A stretch of 64,000 nucleotides of DNA from Allium sativum (lineage: Eukaryota > Streptophyta > Magnoliopsida > Asparagales > Amaryllidaceae). The notes below the pieces were generated by a model that had not been told where the DNA came from, ran no database searches, and worked only from the letters and a program-made list of their open reading frames with translations. Positions 47,911 through 58,329 of this stretch are shown here, piece after piece (within the stretch, counting starts at the first letter, position 1; each line of letters starts with the position of its first letter). The position numbers were made by a program, and so were the translations under genes. The stretch spans positions 905,890,677 through 905,954,676 of the forward strand of contig CM060915.1 in NCBI GenBank assembly GCA_030737875.1, given 5' to 3'.

Positions 47911-48382
47911 CATTCCAATGTGCTAACCAACCTTCATCAAAGTCTTAGGTATAATTATAAGTAGTCGTGCTTTACCTAATTCAGCTATAAAGTGGAATTT
48001 GATTTGCCACTGTAAATGTAAATGATGCCAATGATCTACTAGCACAAAGCAAGATTTGCCAAATTTGGGTACAGATTGTGGACTTTGGTGTAACACACTT
48101 CAGAAATGGTATGAGTCATGAAAAAGATCAATTTATTCTTAATTTGTATCGTTACATTCAGGTAATTCTTTTTACTTTTTCGTGTTCTCTTAATGTCACT
48201 CTAACTTTTGATTTTGTTACTTGTTCATATCTCAACATACTTACAGAGGTTTCTAGTTCGATGCTTAATGAGATATTGCCATTCATGTAGTAATGATGGT
48301 AGGATATATGCATGCTTATTAGAACACTTTTACTTATTACTTATGCTTTCTATGGCTTTTTGTTGAACCTGTGGGGTGATGA

Positions 48383-48529
48383 GCTGAGAGTGCAATGTCA
48401 ATTGGGAAGGAGTCAAAGGAGGAATTGGTAAAATTAGTGGAAGGAAAGAGGCTCAAGGTTAATATCTATAGTAGCGATCAATATGGTCATTTTGTTGGCG
48501 ATGTCTATTTCAATAACATTTTTATTCAG
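48383..48529 (+). pseudogene. Captured fragment resembling a plant Ca-dependent (staphylococcal-type) nuclease
   Basis: Reads AESAMSIGKESKEELVKLVE followed by GKRLKVNIYSSDQYGHFVGD and VYFNNIFIQ. From memory this corresponds to the SNc-domain segment of plant CAN-type nucleases (pattern: PE.xMPYGKE.KEEL...GK.L.V...D.YGR.VGD.Y.N). An in-frame TGA lies just before the first Ala, and the frame ends shortly after. It covers only about 49 residues of the nuclease fold, so it is a fragment carried by the transposon, not a working gene. A protein search against plant CAN1/CAN2 would settle it. Confidence 0.7.
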
Positions 48530-48627
48530 ATAATACTGTCATGGTTCAACCCTTTATGTAATACGAGAAGTTGTTAGTGTTTTGAATCGTATAGGTTATA
48601 ACTATGCAGTAAAACCATAATTGTGCA

Positions 48628-48687
48628 GGGTCTGCTGGATTGGGATTTCTGTCATGGTACTTAGCAGGAAAAATCAGAGCATTTTTT
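48628..48687 (+). pseudogene. Captured exon fragment resembling a lipid phosphate phosphatase
   Basis: Directly after an acceptor-like TTGTGCAG the frame reads GSAGLGFLSWYLAGKIRAF. Plant lipid phosphate phosphatases carry a very similar segment (SFAGLGFLS.YL.GK..AF) just after the SGH catalytic motif, at an exon start. Similarity stops after Phe, where the sequence becomes AT-rich. It covers about 20 residues only, so the call rests on a short but distinctive match. It lies in the same orientation as the nuclease fragment, 100 bp downstream. Confidence 0.55.
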
Positions 48688-49611
48688 ATATTAACTTCAG
48701 GTAATATCTCGCATTTTTCCATCCCTTCATCTCAGATACACTACATTAGATAATTAAGGGTGATAGAATAGAAAGGGTAAGGCTATAGCAATGTTATATC
48801 TACGTTGCAGCCAAGTGACAAGGAGAATTATAATAAGTTTTTGGTTTAATACTTTTAGAGCGAATTAGTGAGTCATTACGTGAAAATCATGTTTGCGGAG
48901 ATTTGGAAGAATGAAAAATAAACTGGTTCAAAGCAAAGGAATTGCTTTGAAGAATGAAATCATGCCAGTAGCATTACATAAACATGTTATAATATAATTG
49001 ACAAATATGCACACATGAATACAAAGACACGATATGCCCTTCACTGTTATCAGTACGAACACAAAGACACGATATTTTTTGTGCAATCAGGCATAAAATT
49101 ACATCTTTTTTCCTGTAGATTTTGGTGTTTTGTGCTGCTGGAACTTAGGCTGGCTATCACGATTCAGTTTTACTGCCAATCATCAAGTTGGCTTTTAAGC
49201 TTTTGTTTTAAACTGTGTATGTATATAAATATTTATGCTGTTATATATAAAACTTTATGATCAGCATCATAAGCTAGCTTATTCTCATAGTACTACTTTG
49301 ATTTATAGCAAACACATGGATTTCATCGGCATGATTAGCACGTACGCTCAATCTTCCCGGCCTCGACTGGAGTTATATCAGGCTGATCATATGTTTTTAC
49401 CTTTTTTACCTTTTTTTGTTAGTTCGTACTATTATGAAAATCTTTGACAGTTTCCTTTGTATATATATGTTTGTATGTTATACATTGTGTTCGTGTTATG
49501 AAAAATCTTGTAATGCTTTGAGTGTGTGTGTAGATATACATATATTTTGTTATTCTTGTGTATAAATTGTGGTATATATGCGGTGTTATGAAAAATATGT
49601 GCACAGTTTCT

Positions 49612-49616
<5 letters not shown>

Positions 49617-49661
<45 letters not shown>

Positions 49662-49662
49662 G

Positions 49663-49694
<32 letters not shown>

Positions 49695-49702
49695 CACACA
49701 GA
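49617..49702. repeat. TA and TG dinucleotide microsatellite
   Basis: A run of about 20 TA units, then GCACG, more TA, and about 8 TG units, inside the CACTA element. Confidence 0.9.
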
Positions 49703-49707
49703 TATAA

Positions 49708-49880
49708 TTAGATACGGTCAAAGGCCATGTCTAAATACAGTTTAGATACGGCTATAAGTCGTATGTTATCAAAGTGAGATACGGTTTATAGCCGTATCTA
49801 AAAATTTAACACGCCGTTTTTTGATACGGCTTTTTGTCGTGTTTAAGAGCTTTAGATACGGCTAAAAACACAGCTTAATT
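49708..49880. repeat. Right subterminal repeats of the CACTA element
   Basis: At least four units of GATACGG(C/T)TATA(A/G)-type sequence in both orientations (about 49741, 49779, 49838, 49856), for example GATACGGTTTATAGCCGTAT. Confidence 0.75.
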
Positions 49881-50591
49881 AGCGTATATGGTGTAGTGAC
49901 ACAATATTTTTTATAGTGGTTCGACTTGTTTATACCGTCGAATGCAGGTTAAAGTTGCTTTTTTGAAAGAAAGTAGAGAGAGAGGTGATTTATACACAAA
50001 ATCCTTATGTTTCAGTAATGTTTAATCGGAGAGTATGGTGAGCTATTTTTAGAATGCCAACCATGAACTTTTCTTAGAAGAGAAGATCCTCCTTTTTCAT
50101 TTCGGGAAAGGTGTATTTATAGGGGAAAAATCGGATCGATTGGTATACCACGTGGCGGCCATCCAATCTTAGGTCAGACACGTGTCGTTTGATCCATATT
50201 ATCAGCTGCATGCTGCGGGGCCTGGTATCCTGCTCGAGAATAGTTCTCCTCAATAATTGAGGCATACATGGAGCTCGAGATCTGGTGCATAAAAAGAAGA
50301 GCAAGTCTCTGTTCACCGATTCTGTAGCCTTGGGAATAGGACTTTGTCTTGTAGCGCAAAGTTCGGTCTGATATCTAAGGGTTGATCTGTTCGATCGATC
50401 TATTTCATTTCGGAAGTCCAGGTGAGGCTCAAAGGATATCTTTATCTTCAGCTTTGATGGTTCGGGTCGGACCTTTGTTAATCGAACTAAATAGGGGTTG
50501 ATCCTATAGAGGGAGATCCAGTTCCGGAATCTTTGAGAGTAAGCCTTGATCCATTTGAGTTAGGACGCTTTTGTCAAAAAGTCAGTCAACA

Positions 50592-50606
50592 CTTTGCCCC
50601 CAGAAC
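50592..50606 (-). promoter_or_regulatory. Polypurine tract of G
   Basis: In element sense GTTCTGGGGGCAAAG directly before the LTR start TGTTGACT. Confidence 0.75.
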
Positions 50607-50891
50607 ATATCTTTCTTGATAAAGGAAGGTATGTTCTAGATCGTCCAGAAAATAATGCATAAAAGTGCAAAAATCCACGGTTACACCTAACCATATTATG
50701 AGATAGCTAGGAAACCGACAATCATCAAAGATCGTATTAAGGCCACGAGAGAAATGAGAACACCAGAAAATAAACGATCATGTTGGATTGTATTTTAGAG
50801 GAGACTATAAGGACCATGGTCTCATTGAGCCAATCCAATTGTGAGGATAACTTGGAAATCCAAATTGGAGTACAAACCATACCGAGAGACA

Positions 50892-51429
50892 GAGTAAAAG
50901 CCATACTCGTTTTTAGAGAAGTATCAAGTCTGCCATAACCTGACAGCTAGGAGGTATCAACTATACCCGGAAGATGGGGATAAGCATAAACCATACTAAA
51001 ATAGGGATCGAGCCATCTTAACAAATCCTGACAAGGTAACTTGGTTTGTCGGGTATGAGCCATACCCGGGAATCGAGTATAAACCATACTCGCGTAGTTA
51101 TTGGGTTAGATCACCATATCCTGGTAAGATGGTCCAATCCTTAGCAAGAGATTGAGTATAAACCATACTCGAGTTTTAGTAGTGTTTACACGTCAAATCC
51201 TGACAAGGTAGTTTGGTTCGAGTATCATCCATAGTCATACTGAAAGAGAACCAAGGTTGTCACATCCTAACAAGTGAGGTTTTAGTATTGGTATTAGCCA
51301 TACCTTAGGTAGAAAAGTTAGTATAAACCATACTCATCTTGAGAGGGAGTCAAGATCGCCACATCCTGATGAGCGAATCACATGCCAAGGTATAAGCCAT
51401 ACCTTAGGGACGAGCATAAGCCATGCTCG
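50892..51429 (-). repeat. Array of short covarying hairpins in G 3' non-coding region
   Basis: At least ten short inverted repeats with a 5-nt loop ending in CC on the plus strand. Clear ones: GAGTA/TACTC (50892-50908), GGTAT/ATACC (50953-50967), CGGGTAT/ATACCCG (51050-51068), CGAGTAT/ATACTCG (51074-51092), GAGTAT/ATACTC (51154-51170), GGTAT/ATACC (51290-51304), AGTAT/ATACT (51320-51334), AAGGTAT/ATACCTT (51387-51405), CGAGCAT/ATGCTCG (51411-51429). The stem sequence changes but pairing is kept, and the loop stays AA(A/G)CC-like. Between them a degenerate CACATCCTGACAAGG spacer recurs. The array lies between gag and the 3' LTR of G. Confidence 0.8.
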
Positions 51430-51700
51430 GTTTTGAATTGAGAAGTCTACCACATCATGGCAAAGTACTTACATTCATCAAACATAATGTTCGAGAAATA
51501 AATCCGATTGCTACCAAAAATTATTACAAGATAAAAACAAATCCTGTTGGGTCTATAGTTGAATCCAGAGCACGCCTTGGGATTAAATCCTAACCCCGTA
51601 CGTGGGTACTTCAACATAGCCACTTTATTTCTAAAATATCAAAAAACTGAATTCCTTATATCCTAAGGGATGCAATGTATCCATAATGATCTAATTCAGA

Positions 51701-53571
51701 TCAGTTGATGATTATGACACGATTGCTGAGCTCAGGATCCTTCCCATTCCGAGGAGCAAGAGAAGGTAGCTGTGGCGGTGCGGACGTTGTGGATTTCTTA
51801 AAATACTCGGGTAGCTCTCCACGTCTGACCTGTTCTTCGACGAGATCGTGCAAGTGCCTGCAGTCATTTATGTCATGACCTTCCATATCATGAAACATGC
51901 AGTGCTTTCCTGATTCACACACTCTTTGAGTTGGCTCCCTCCTAGGAGGCTTGGGAAAAGGGAGAGTTCCCCGCACATCGAGATATATGTCCAATAGTGA
52001 GGAATTGAGCTTGGTGTATTTATCGTACTTGGGCTCTCTCCAGAACCGCATATTCTTGTCATTCTTTCCCGAGATCTCCCACTTACCCTTGTTTTGGACA
52101 ACGGTGGACGGTCCTCCATCCTTTGTAGCGAGTACGTCGAGATTTTCCATCTCAATATTAGCGTCTTCCTGTCGGAGGAACCTGTCGCCCTCAGAGTAAA
52201 AATCTCCAATGTCATCGGGAGGGTCTCTCTGAAGAGAGATTTTGAAGTTTGTCCTTTCCAGAACACCGCCCATGGCGGCCATGAGCACCATCAATGGTTT
52301 AGGTCGATCGACCGATGCTACAACCGCGTTCATTCTTTCTAAGAAGGAGCGTAAGGTCTCGCCGGATCGCTGCCTGATGGATGTGAGGAACATGACGCTC
52401 TTAGGCCGGGATATGTGAACTCTGAACTGTTCAATAAAGCGGGTGACCAACATATTCCAACTGTTGATCGATTGGGTTGTTAACTGCCGAAACCACATGG
52501 CAGCAATATTAGTTAAGTAGAGTGGGAAGAACTTAGCCATGACATTTACTGATGCTGAAAGTACTTCCATGTGGCGCATATAACGCAAAAAATGAACGGT
52601 AGGATCTGTCCTGTCAATGTAGGGTCCCAAGGCCGGAAGCTTGAAGTCAGGTGGATTATGGGAATTCCTGATTTCCCATGCGAAAATGTTGTAGTGGACG
52701 TTGTCCACGTCTTGCTGAGAACTAATGCCTCGGGTGAAGCGCTTAATGATACTGGCGATTTTCTTCCCATCCCTGAGAAGTCGTTGCCAACAGTTCTTCA
52801 ATGGTGGCTTCAGCGAGGGTCCCAATACGGGGTGGAAGCATGCCTCTAGTTCTAGGGGCCAGTTTGGTATGGCCCACGAGTGATGGGTGAAGGTGGTCCC
52901 CAGCCTAGGTTGTTGGTTCCAGATTGTACGGGGCTCCGGGATCGGCATGCGTGTATGGCGAACCATATCCATATCGGTAGGATTAGACCGGTTTGGGTGA
53001 GCGTTATCAGCTCGGGGTTCGACATTGCCCCCTCTAGGGCGATAGTAGAGTGGTTTCTAGTAGTGTTTCCCCCCATCGCATTGGGAACTGGTATGGTAGT
53101 GTGATCTTGGAGAGACGGAGGGTTGTTGCCCCCAGCTAGGCTTGGATCGTCGTGCTGGCTAGGTCGAGTGTGAGGCGGCATAAGTCTAGGTTGCAGTAAG
53201 ATATCGGATCGAACCAAAGGTTGCAACGAACTAGGCTTCGATCGATCCGAAGGTTGTATCGATCGATCCGAAGGTTGTATCGATCGATCGGAATGTTGAG
53301 TTGAAACAGGTCCTGGTCGTCCAGAAAGATGGGTTGATCCAGGTGGTGGCAGAACAGTAGAACGATCTGGGGCTTGGATTTATACAGCTATTACCCCATC
53401 TTCGCCTTTTGCAGGGAGCGATGGTGGGTTGCTCGACCTTCCATCCATCCGAGCGAATAAATTGTTCATCATTTCCTGTTGCTTTTTGAGGAGTTCATCC
53501 TGGTGTGCCATCTGTGCCATGAGTTCAACCAAAACTCTATCCATCTCGTTTATGGTCAAGTATTGGGACAT
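51701..53571 (-). pseudogene. gag: Gag relic of element G
   Basis: The N-terminal part (53571-53380, helical, with VELMAQMAHQDELLKKQQEM) ends in a stop. The same frame reopens at 53226-52852 as a proline/serine-rich linker, then a frameshift leads to the 423-codon main body 52972-51701. This contains a retrotransposon gag (capsid) domain around codons 105-265 (FPLYLTNIAAMWFRQL, TRFIEQFRVHI, SGETLRSFLERMN). Near codons 355-390 is a C-terminal knuckle-like CMFHDMEGHDINDC segment followed by LVEEQVRRGELPEYF, typical of Tat/Athila-side gag proteins. No protease or RT follows, so G depends on other elements even apart from the breaks. Confidence 0.85.
53236..53300. repeat. Short tandem repeat in the gag linker of G
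   Basis: About three copies of a 22-bp unit containing ATCGATCGATCCGAAGGTTG. Confidence 0.8.
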
Positions 53572-53737
53572 TCTTCATGAGAGGAAGCCTTCAGGCTTGC
53601 ACCCGGTGTTGCGTTTGTTGGGCCAGCTGGTTGAGCATGGGAAGACGTTGCATACTTCTTTCATTTTACCTTTGTTTCTTAAGAATATAGCTATAAGTTT
53701 AGAAATTGCCGAGAATGATTGCAAAGGTTCGTCGCTC

Positions 53738-53757
53738 TCCTTCCTAGCACGCCAAAG
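53738..53757 (-). promoter_or_regulatory. Primer binding site region of G
   Basis: In element sense CTTTGGCGTGCTAGGAAGG directly after the LTR end GTTAACA. It is not the tRNA-Met site of the other elements; the tRNA is not identified. H has the related TTTTGGCAAGCCAGCTAGGG. Confidence 0.6.
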
Positions 53758-54587
53758 TGTTAACTCAAAAGTTTGTCTAGTGACGGTCAACCCCCAAAGT
53801 GTGTAATACACACACAATTATAATCACAAAGTGCAAGAAAAAAGAGTAAATACAAGGGACACGTAATATTTTTATAGTGGTTCGGCTTCAACCATTCCTA
53901 CGTCCATTTTATAATCTTTGTTCATACCGTTGATTACAGGTTACAGTTTCTTTTTTGAAAGAAAGTAGAGAGAGGTGGTTTATACACAAAATCCTTGTGT
54001 TGCAGCAATGTATGATCGGAGAGTATGGTGGACTATTTTTAGAATGCCAAACATGATTATTATTATTTTTAGAAGAGAAGATCCTCCTTTTCCATTTCAG
54101 GAAAGGTGTATTTATAGGCAAAAAATCGGATTGATCGGTATACCACGTGGCAGCCATCCGATCTTGGGTCAGACACGTGTGGCTCGATCCATATTATCAG
54201 CTGCATGCGACGGGACCTAGTATCTTACTCGAGAATAGTTCTCCTTGATAATTGCGGCATACGTGGAGCTCAAGTTCTGGTGCATAAAAAGAAAAGCAAG
54301 TATCTGTTGACTGACTCTGCAGCCTTGGGAATAGGACTTTGTCTTGTAGTGCAAAGTTCGATCTGATATTTAAGGGTCGATCTGTTCGATCGATCAATTT
54401 GATTTCGAAAGTCCAGGTAAGGCTCAAAGGATATCTTTATCTTCAGCTGTAATGGTTCGAGTCGAACCATTGTTAATCGAACTAAATAGGGGTCGATCCT
54501 GTAGACGGAGAGCTAGTTCCGGAATCTTCGAGAGTAAGTCTTGGTCCATTTGAGTTGTGATAGCTTTTATCAAAAAGCTAGTCAACA
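53758..54587 (-). repeat. 5' LTR of element G
   Basis: 830 bp. In element sense starts TGTTGACTAGC and ends GTTAACA. TATAAATA lies at 54116-54109. Confidence 0.88.
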
Positions 54588-54737
54588 ATAGAGTAAGTTA
54601 TACAGTCAATCAGTGCAACATTGCTGCAATAATTTCATCTTTTATGTTATCTCTACTTGTTACCATTTTAATATTCTCATATCGTTACCCTTTTACTTGG
54701 TATGTTTGTTTAATTCCCCGTATGATGATATTCATCT

Positions 54738-56375
54738 AGGCATTCCTCTAGAACAAGATCAGGATCATCATTACAAGCCATAAAATATGGATCACTCATG
54801 TTGTATTTTTATATATAATTATGCATAGTTATTGTAGTTAAGATAACTTTTACCTAAGTTTCGATCGAGAGTGTGATAGCATATTCTTCAAAATGATAAT
54901 TTTTTTTTCATGTTCTAAATATTCTCTCAATTACCATATATAAATTCAAATGGTAGAAATTAAAAAATTTATTTATCGATTTTAGTTGATTTGCAGTTTC
55001 TCGAAAATGAGAAATATGATATCTAACATTACGATACATTTTTAAATAACCATTTTGAAGTGGAAAACCCAACCAACTACATAATACCGTACAGATGGAG
55101 GAAAATTTAAGTTTTCATTATGTACAATTGAATTAAAGATTAGACTATCATGCGCAATATCTTTCCAACCAGTTACGACTTAGGTAAGCAGTAAATCAAA
55201 CGAGCATGGTGCTAAAATATTCTATTTAGAATAATATTTGTCTTATACAAACAAATCGACCTTGAGGTAAGCATGTCATCACGTGTATACCGTCTACCGT
55301 ACCAGTACAGTTTCTAAAATACGAATAGTATTGACTCGAAGTTCTAATTTCATCAGGAATAGTATTGATTTGAGGATCATTCATTATAACCAGACCATAA
55401 TTTTGCAATCTACTGCATTACGAGAGAAAATGAAGCCTTTTCATTAAGAAATTTTGTTGCCAAGTTTTTTTATGACTATTCAATGTCTTACGCTTATATT
55501 AGACTAATAAATTATGATGTGTAAATCTAGTCGACATTATTATTAGGGATGGCAATGGAGCGGGTCTAGGGTTCAAATCCGTTTGACCCGCCCCTGTTTT
55601 GACCCATTTAGACCCGCCCCATAGGGTCTTCGGGACGAATAGACCCGCGACCCGCTTTTAGAGGTTCGGGTTTAGGGTCGGGTCTGGGTCACGGCTAACC
55701 CGCCCCAACCCGACCCGCATAGTTGAAACATCATTAAAACGCTTTATAGCTATGATGATTACTTGTTAATCTTCTTAGGTATACATGGTTATAATTTAAA
55801 TATTATATTCTTTCAATCAACAAACTATAAATTTTTCATAGTATTAAGTTGCATCAATGATAATCATACAATAACAAATACATACATTTTGAACTATTAT
55901 CTTACAACTCATTTTATAATATTCTCTTATCATTGTGAACACATTATAATACGTATATAATTTATCATTTAGTGAAAAAATATAAGTATATAAATTTGTG
56001 TACATCAGAACACAACATCACTGGGTCGTGGGGCGGGTCTACCCTGACCCGTACGAGTTTCGGGTACGGTGCGAAATTCCAGACCCGCACCGGGTCTACG
56101 GATCGGGTCTGAGGCGAGGTTTAAAAAGTCCGGATCGGGTCTGGGACACGAGAAACCCACCCCAACCCGCCCCATTGTCATTCCTAATTATTATATCTTC
56201 TATATAAATACGCTTTATTAATAGTCACGTCTTGTAAATTTTTATTATCGAGATCTGCTTCCGAATCAATTATTATTCGTTTAGATAAAAACGTATGAAT
56301 GTAATGGAGCTAGTGGTGATGGAAAGTGAAGAAAAATGATGAAAAGGTGATAGATGATTGGGTGTTATACAAAAG
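54738..56375 (-). pseudogene. PIF/Harbinger transposase relic, copy 2, split by a hAT element
   Basis: Minus-strand pieces fit a HARBI1-type transposase. 55408-55226 contains PDEIRTSSQYYSYFRNC and TGTVDGIHV, matching the family's YFKDCIGAIDGTH catalytic region. About 54960-54890 reads MVIERIF...KK, matching the ERxFGVLKKRF segment. About 54800-54740 reads MSDPYFMACNDDPD, placed like an acidic C-terminus. Stops and shifts separate them. The N-terminal side is interrupted at 55544-56186. It is homologous to 40481-41170. Confidence 0.7.
55544..56186. mobile_element. hAT-type non-autonomous element
   Basis: 643 bp with perfect 8-bp duplication ATTATTAT (55536-55543 and 56187-56194). Terminal inverted repeats TAGGGATGGCAATGG and CCATTGTCATTCCTA (imperfect), followed inwards by GC-rich ACCCGCCCC/GGGCGGGT subterminal repeats around an AT-rich centre. 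No transposase. The 8-bp duplication and TAGGGxTGGCAA-type end are hAT hallmarks. Confidence 0.87.
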
Positions 56376-56886
56376 GATTTATTTTAAAAAAGAAAAAGAA
56401 AATAGTTGTTGACGTAGAATTGTTTTCCTTCAGTCCAAACGTTTGCCAAATTAAAGCTGCGAACCGCATCTTAAACTTGCTCAATACTTGCCCAAATTTA
56501 AAGATGACGTGGGCATGCCTTGCTGCAGGGTAAAGAAACCGTTTGAGACCGTGAAAAGAAAAGGTGCAAAGATATCTTTAGCACAAACATAATGATGGGG
56601 CCAACGAAAATAGAATGCTGTAATCTACTTTCGGACCGAATATGACCAACCTTACGGCAACATTATAGCCACTCAACAAAAAGATAATACCTAAAAAGGG
56701 AAGTAAAAATTATAGGATAAGACGAACCATGTTTCCATTTCAGAGACAAAGATCATGAACAACATTGCAAAATAAAATAAAAAAGAGAAAAGAAGAAGAA
56801 GGAGCAGCAATCAAAATACAATAAGTTCAATCATCTCTCCGTATGATATAACCATTTACAAGTAGGGAGGGGCCATGCATGCACCA

Positions 56887-57250
56887 TCAACAATTGCAAT
56901 GGCAGACATGGCCAATGGCCCAACCCATAAACTGACATTGGCCTCCCTTGCGGCATCCACCATAATGGCACACGTCTCTGCACGCATTGTTGGCTGTCTT
57001 GCTTTCCGGCTCGCAGCTATCCACCGCTATGTTGCTGCAGCATCTCACTCCTGATGGATAGTCCACCCATTCACTACCTACACATATATATGACACATCC
57101 ATCCCAGTTCATCTTCATTTTATTTTATCATCATATATCTGCAAACCTTACAAATGACACAGAAGATGCATAGAAAGTATTGAACTTACTTGTAGTTGCC
57201 ATTAAACACAGTATAGTGATCGCTTTTATTATCATTTTTGATCTCTCCAT
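56887..57250 (-). CDS. Defensin-like cysteine-rich secreted peptide, two exons
   Basis: Exon 1 is 57250-57190 and exon 2 is 57077-56887 (stop TGA). The 112-bp intron has a GTAAGT donor and a TGTAG acceptor. Joined, they give 83 residues. Residues 1-20 form a signal peptide (MERSKMIIKAITILCLMATT), and the intron falls right at its end, as is usual for plant defensin-like genes. The mature part has ten cysteines: an RCC pair, CRDVC, GGC, QC and a terminal CHCNC. CxxxC followed by GxC and CxC fits a cysteine-stabilised alpha-beta fold. Expected role: small extracellular peptide in defence or reproductive signalling; the specific function is unknown. No frame damage was seen. It is the only plausible intact host gene here. 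Confidence 0.82.
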
Positions 57251-57361
57251 TGCAAAATATATAGCACTCTATTTTCTTCAAAGTAACGGCGCCGAAGACA
57301 GGACCGGACCAATATATTCTTGTGTTTTAGTTTCCGTCTTTCCTTCTGTCTTGTGAAATTC

Positions 57362-57375
57362 ATATATAGATATAG
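57362..57375 (-). promoter_or_regulatory. Possible TATA box of the defensin-like gene
   Basis: CTATATATGAA-type motif on the minus strand, about 115 bp upstream of the ATG, giving a plausible 5' leader of 80-90 bp. A nearer TATATATT at about 57257-57264 is too close to the ATG to serve. Confidence 0.4.
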
Positions 57376-58297
57376 ACAATTGAAAAGGCAGTGTATATTT
57401 TAGTGATAGGCTACTTTATCTATGCTCTTGTTTCTTTAATATGATTCCTGTGTGTAATTAATAGGTTTTGACCAGATGCTTCTGGTTATCTGAAACATTA
57501 ATGAGTACATAGGGCGTATATATTATAAGTTTTGCAATTTACTTGTAAATATTACTGGTTCGTAACATGGATAAATGCATGCACCTTTTCAATAAAAGAT
57601 AAACATGATAATCTATTTTATAAGAATAAGTGGGTATTGATAGTAGAATCATAATCTGAGTATGAAAGCTGCGCATATCTGAATGATATTTTGGTACACC
57701 AATCCTACTGTTTTTTCAGTCTAATTGTTCAAGAACTAAGATAAAATAAATAAAATCAGAATTATAAAACTTAAATAATGGCGAGTCTAAAGTTCATAAT
57801 TTTAAAAGTCATCGGACTTTTAAACTGGAACTGACTCGAATTTCCATATGTATGTGTACTCAGTGAAAAGATACGTATAAAATGGATGAGCTTTTACGCA
57901 CACAGCTTGCATCATGTCGCATAGAATGGAAGCTTGTGCATCACTATTCACTATAGTTTCGAAAAAGAGAGCTGCTGCCAGCTGCATGGCACTACTAGCA
58001 TTGGTTCATTTGAATGTTTTTTTTATCGAGTTTGCACATGCTTCCTTTATGTCATTTCTTCGTTCTAATTGGAACCAAGTGAGCTTATCCAAAAGATGAT
58101 CTACTGTATACCCAGATTGCACCTCTAGCCCACAGAAAGAAGTGAATGCTTCCTTTTCCAGAAAATCAGCACACAGTTATGAATGACGCATGACATTAAT
58201 GCAATTGCATTTGGCATGATATGCAACCCTGCTACTTGGTTAAGATCAGATCTGGCCCGGTGCAAATGAGGCCTGACCACTAGGCAACAAAATATGA

Positions 58298-58329
<32 letters not shown>

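Larger units (their letters stand above)
47395..49898 (+). mobile_element. Non-autonomous CACTA element with captured gene fragments
   Basis: 2504 bp. Starts CACTACACCATAATAG, ends TATATGGTGTAGTG, flanked by ACA on both sides (47392-47394, 49899-49901), the 3-bp duplication typical of CACTA transposons. Subterminal GATACGGCTATA-type repeats occur at both ends. There is no transposase. The interior holds two plus-strand segments resembling host exons with intron-like borders (see 48383 and 48628). It is inserted in the 3' LTR of G, so is younger than G. Confidence 0.88.
47288..50591 (-). repeat. 3' LTR of G, interrupted by a CACTA element
   Basis: 47288-47394 and 49902-50591 align with 53758-54587, including TATTTATAGG near 50114 (TATA box on the minus strand). 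The CACTA insert with its ACA duplication accounts for all the extra length. Confidence 0.87.
47288..54587 (-). mobile_element. LTR element G, gag-only, Tat-like Ty3/gypsy
   Basis: Complete ends with perfect TSD ATAGA (47283-47287 and 54588-54592). LTR ends TGTTGACT...GTTAACA in element sense; 5' LTR 830 bp, 3' LTR about 797 bp once the inserted CACTA is removed. The 3.17-kb internal region carries a broken gag and no protease, RT or integrase. The primer site is not the tRNA-Met type. The gag C-terminal knuckle and the GGGGGCAAAG purine tract resemble the Tat lineage (inference). A hairpin array lies between gag and the 3' LTR. Confidence 0.85.

Noticed and set aside
50892..51429. Regularly spaced palindromic repeats resembling a CRISPR array
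   Set aside because: Plant nuclear context, repeats are degenerate with covarying stems, spacers are related to each other, no cas genes; better explained as structured 3' non-coding sequence of a retrotransposon.
51951..52849. Plus-strand open frames of 74-92 codons
   Set aside because: Shadow frames opposite the gag body of element G.
57914..58099. 61-codon plus-strand open frame with hydrophobic middle
   Set aside because: Length is expected by chance, no domain, no neighbouring exon or conserved start context.
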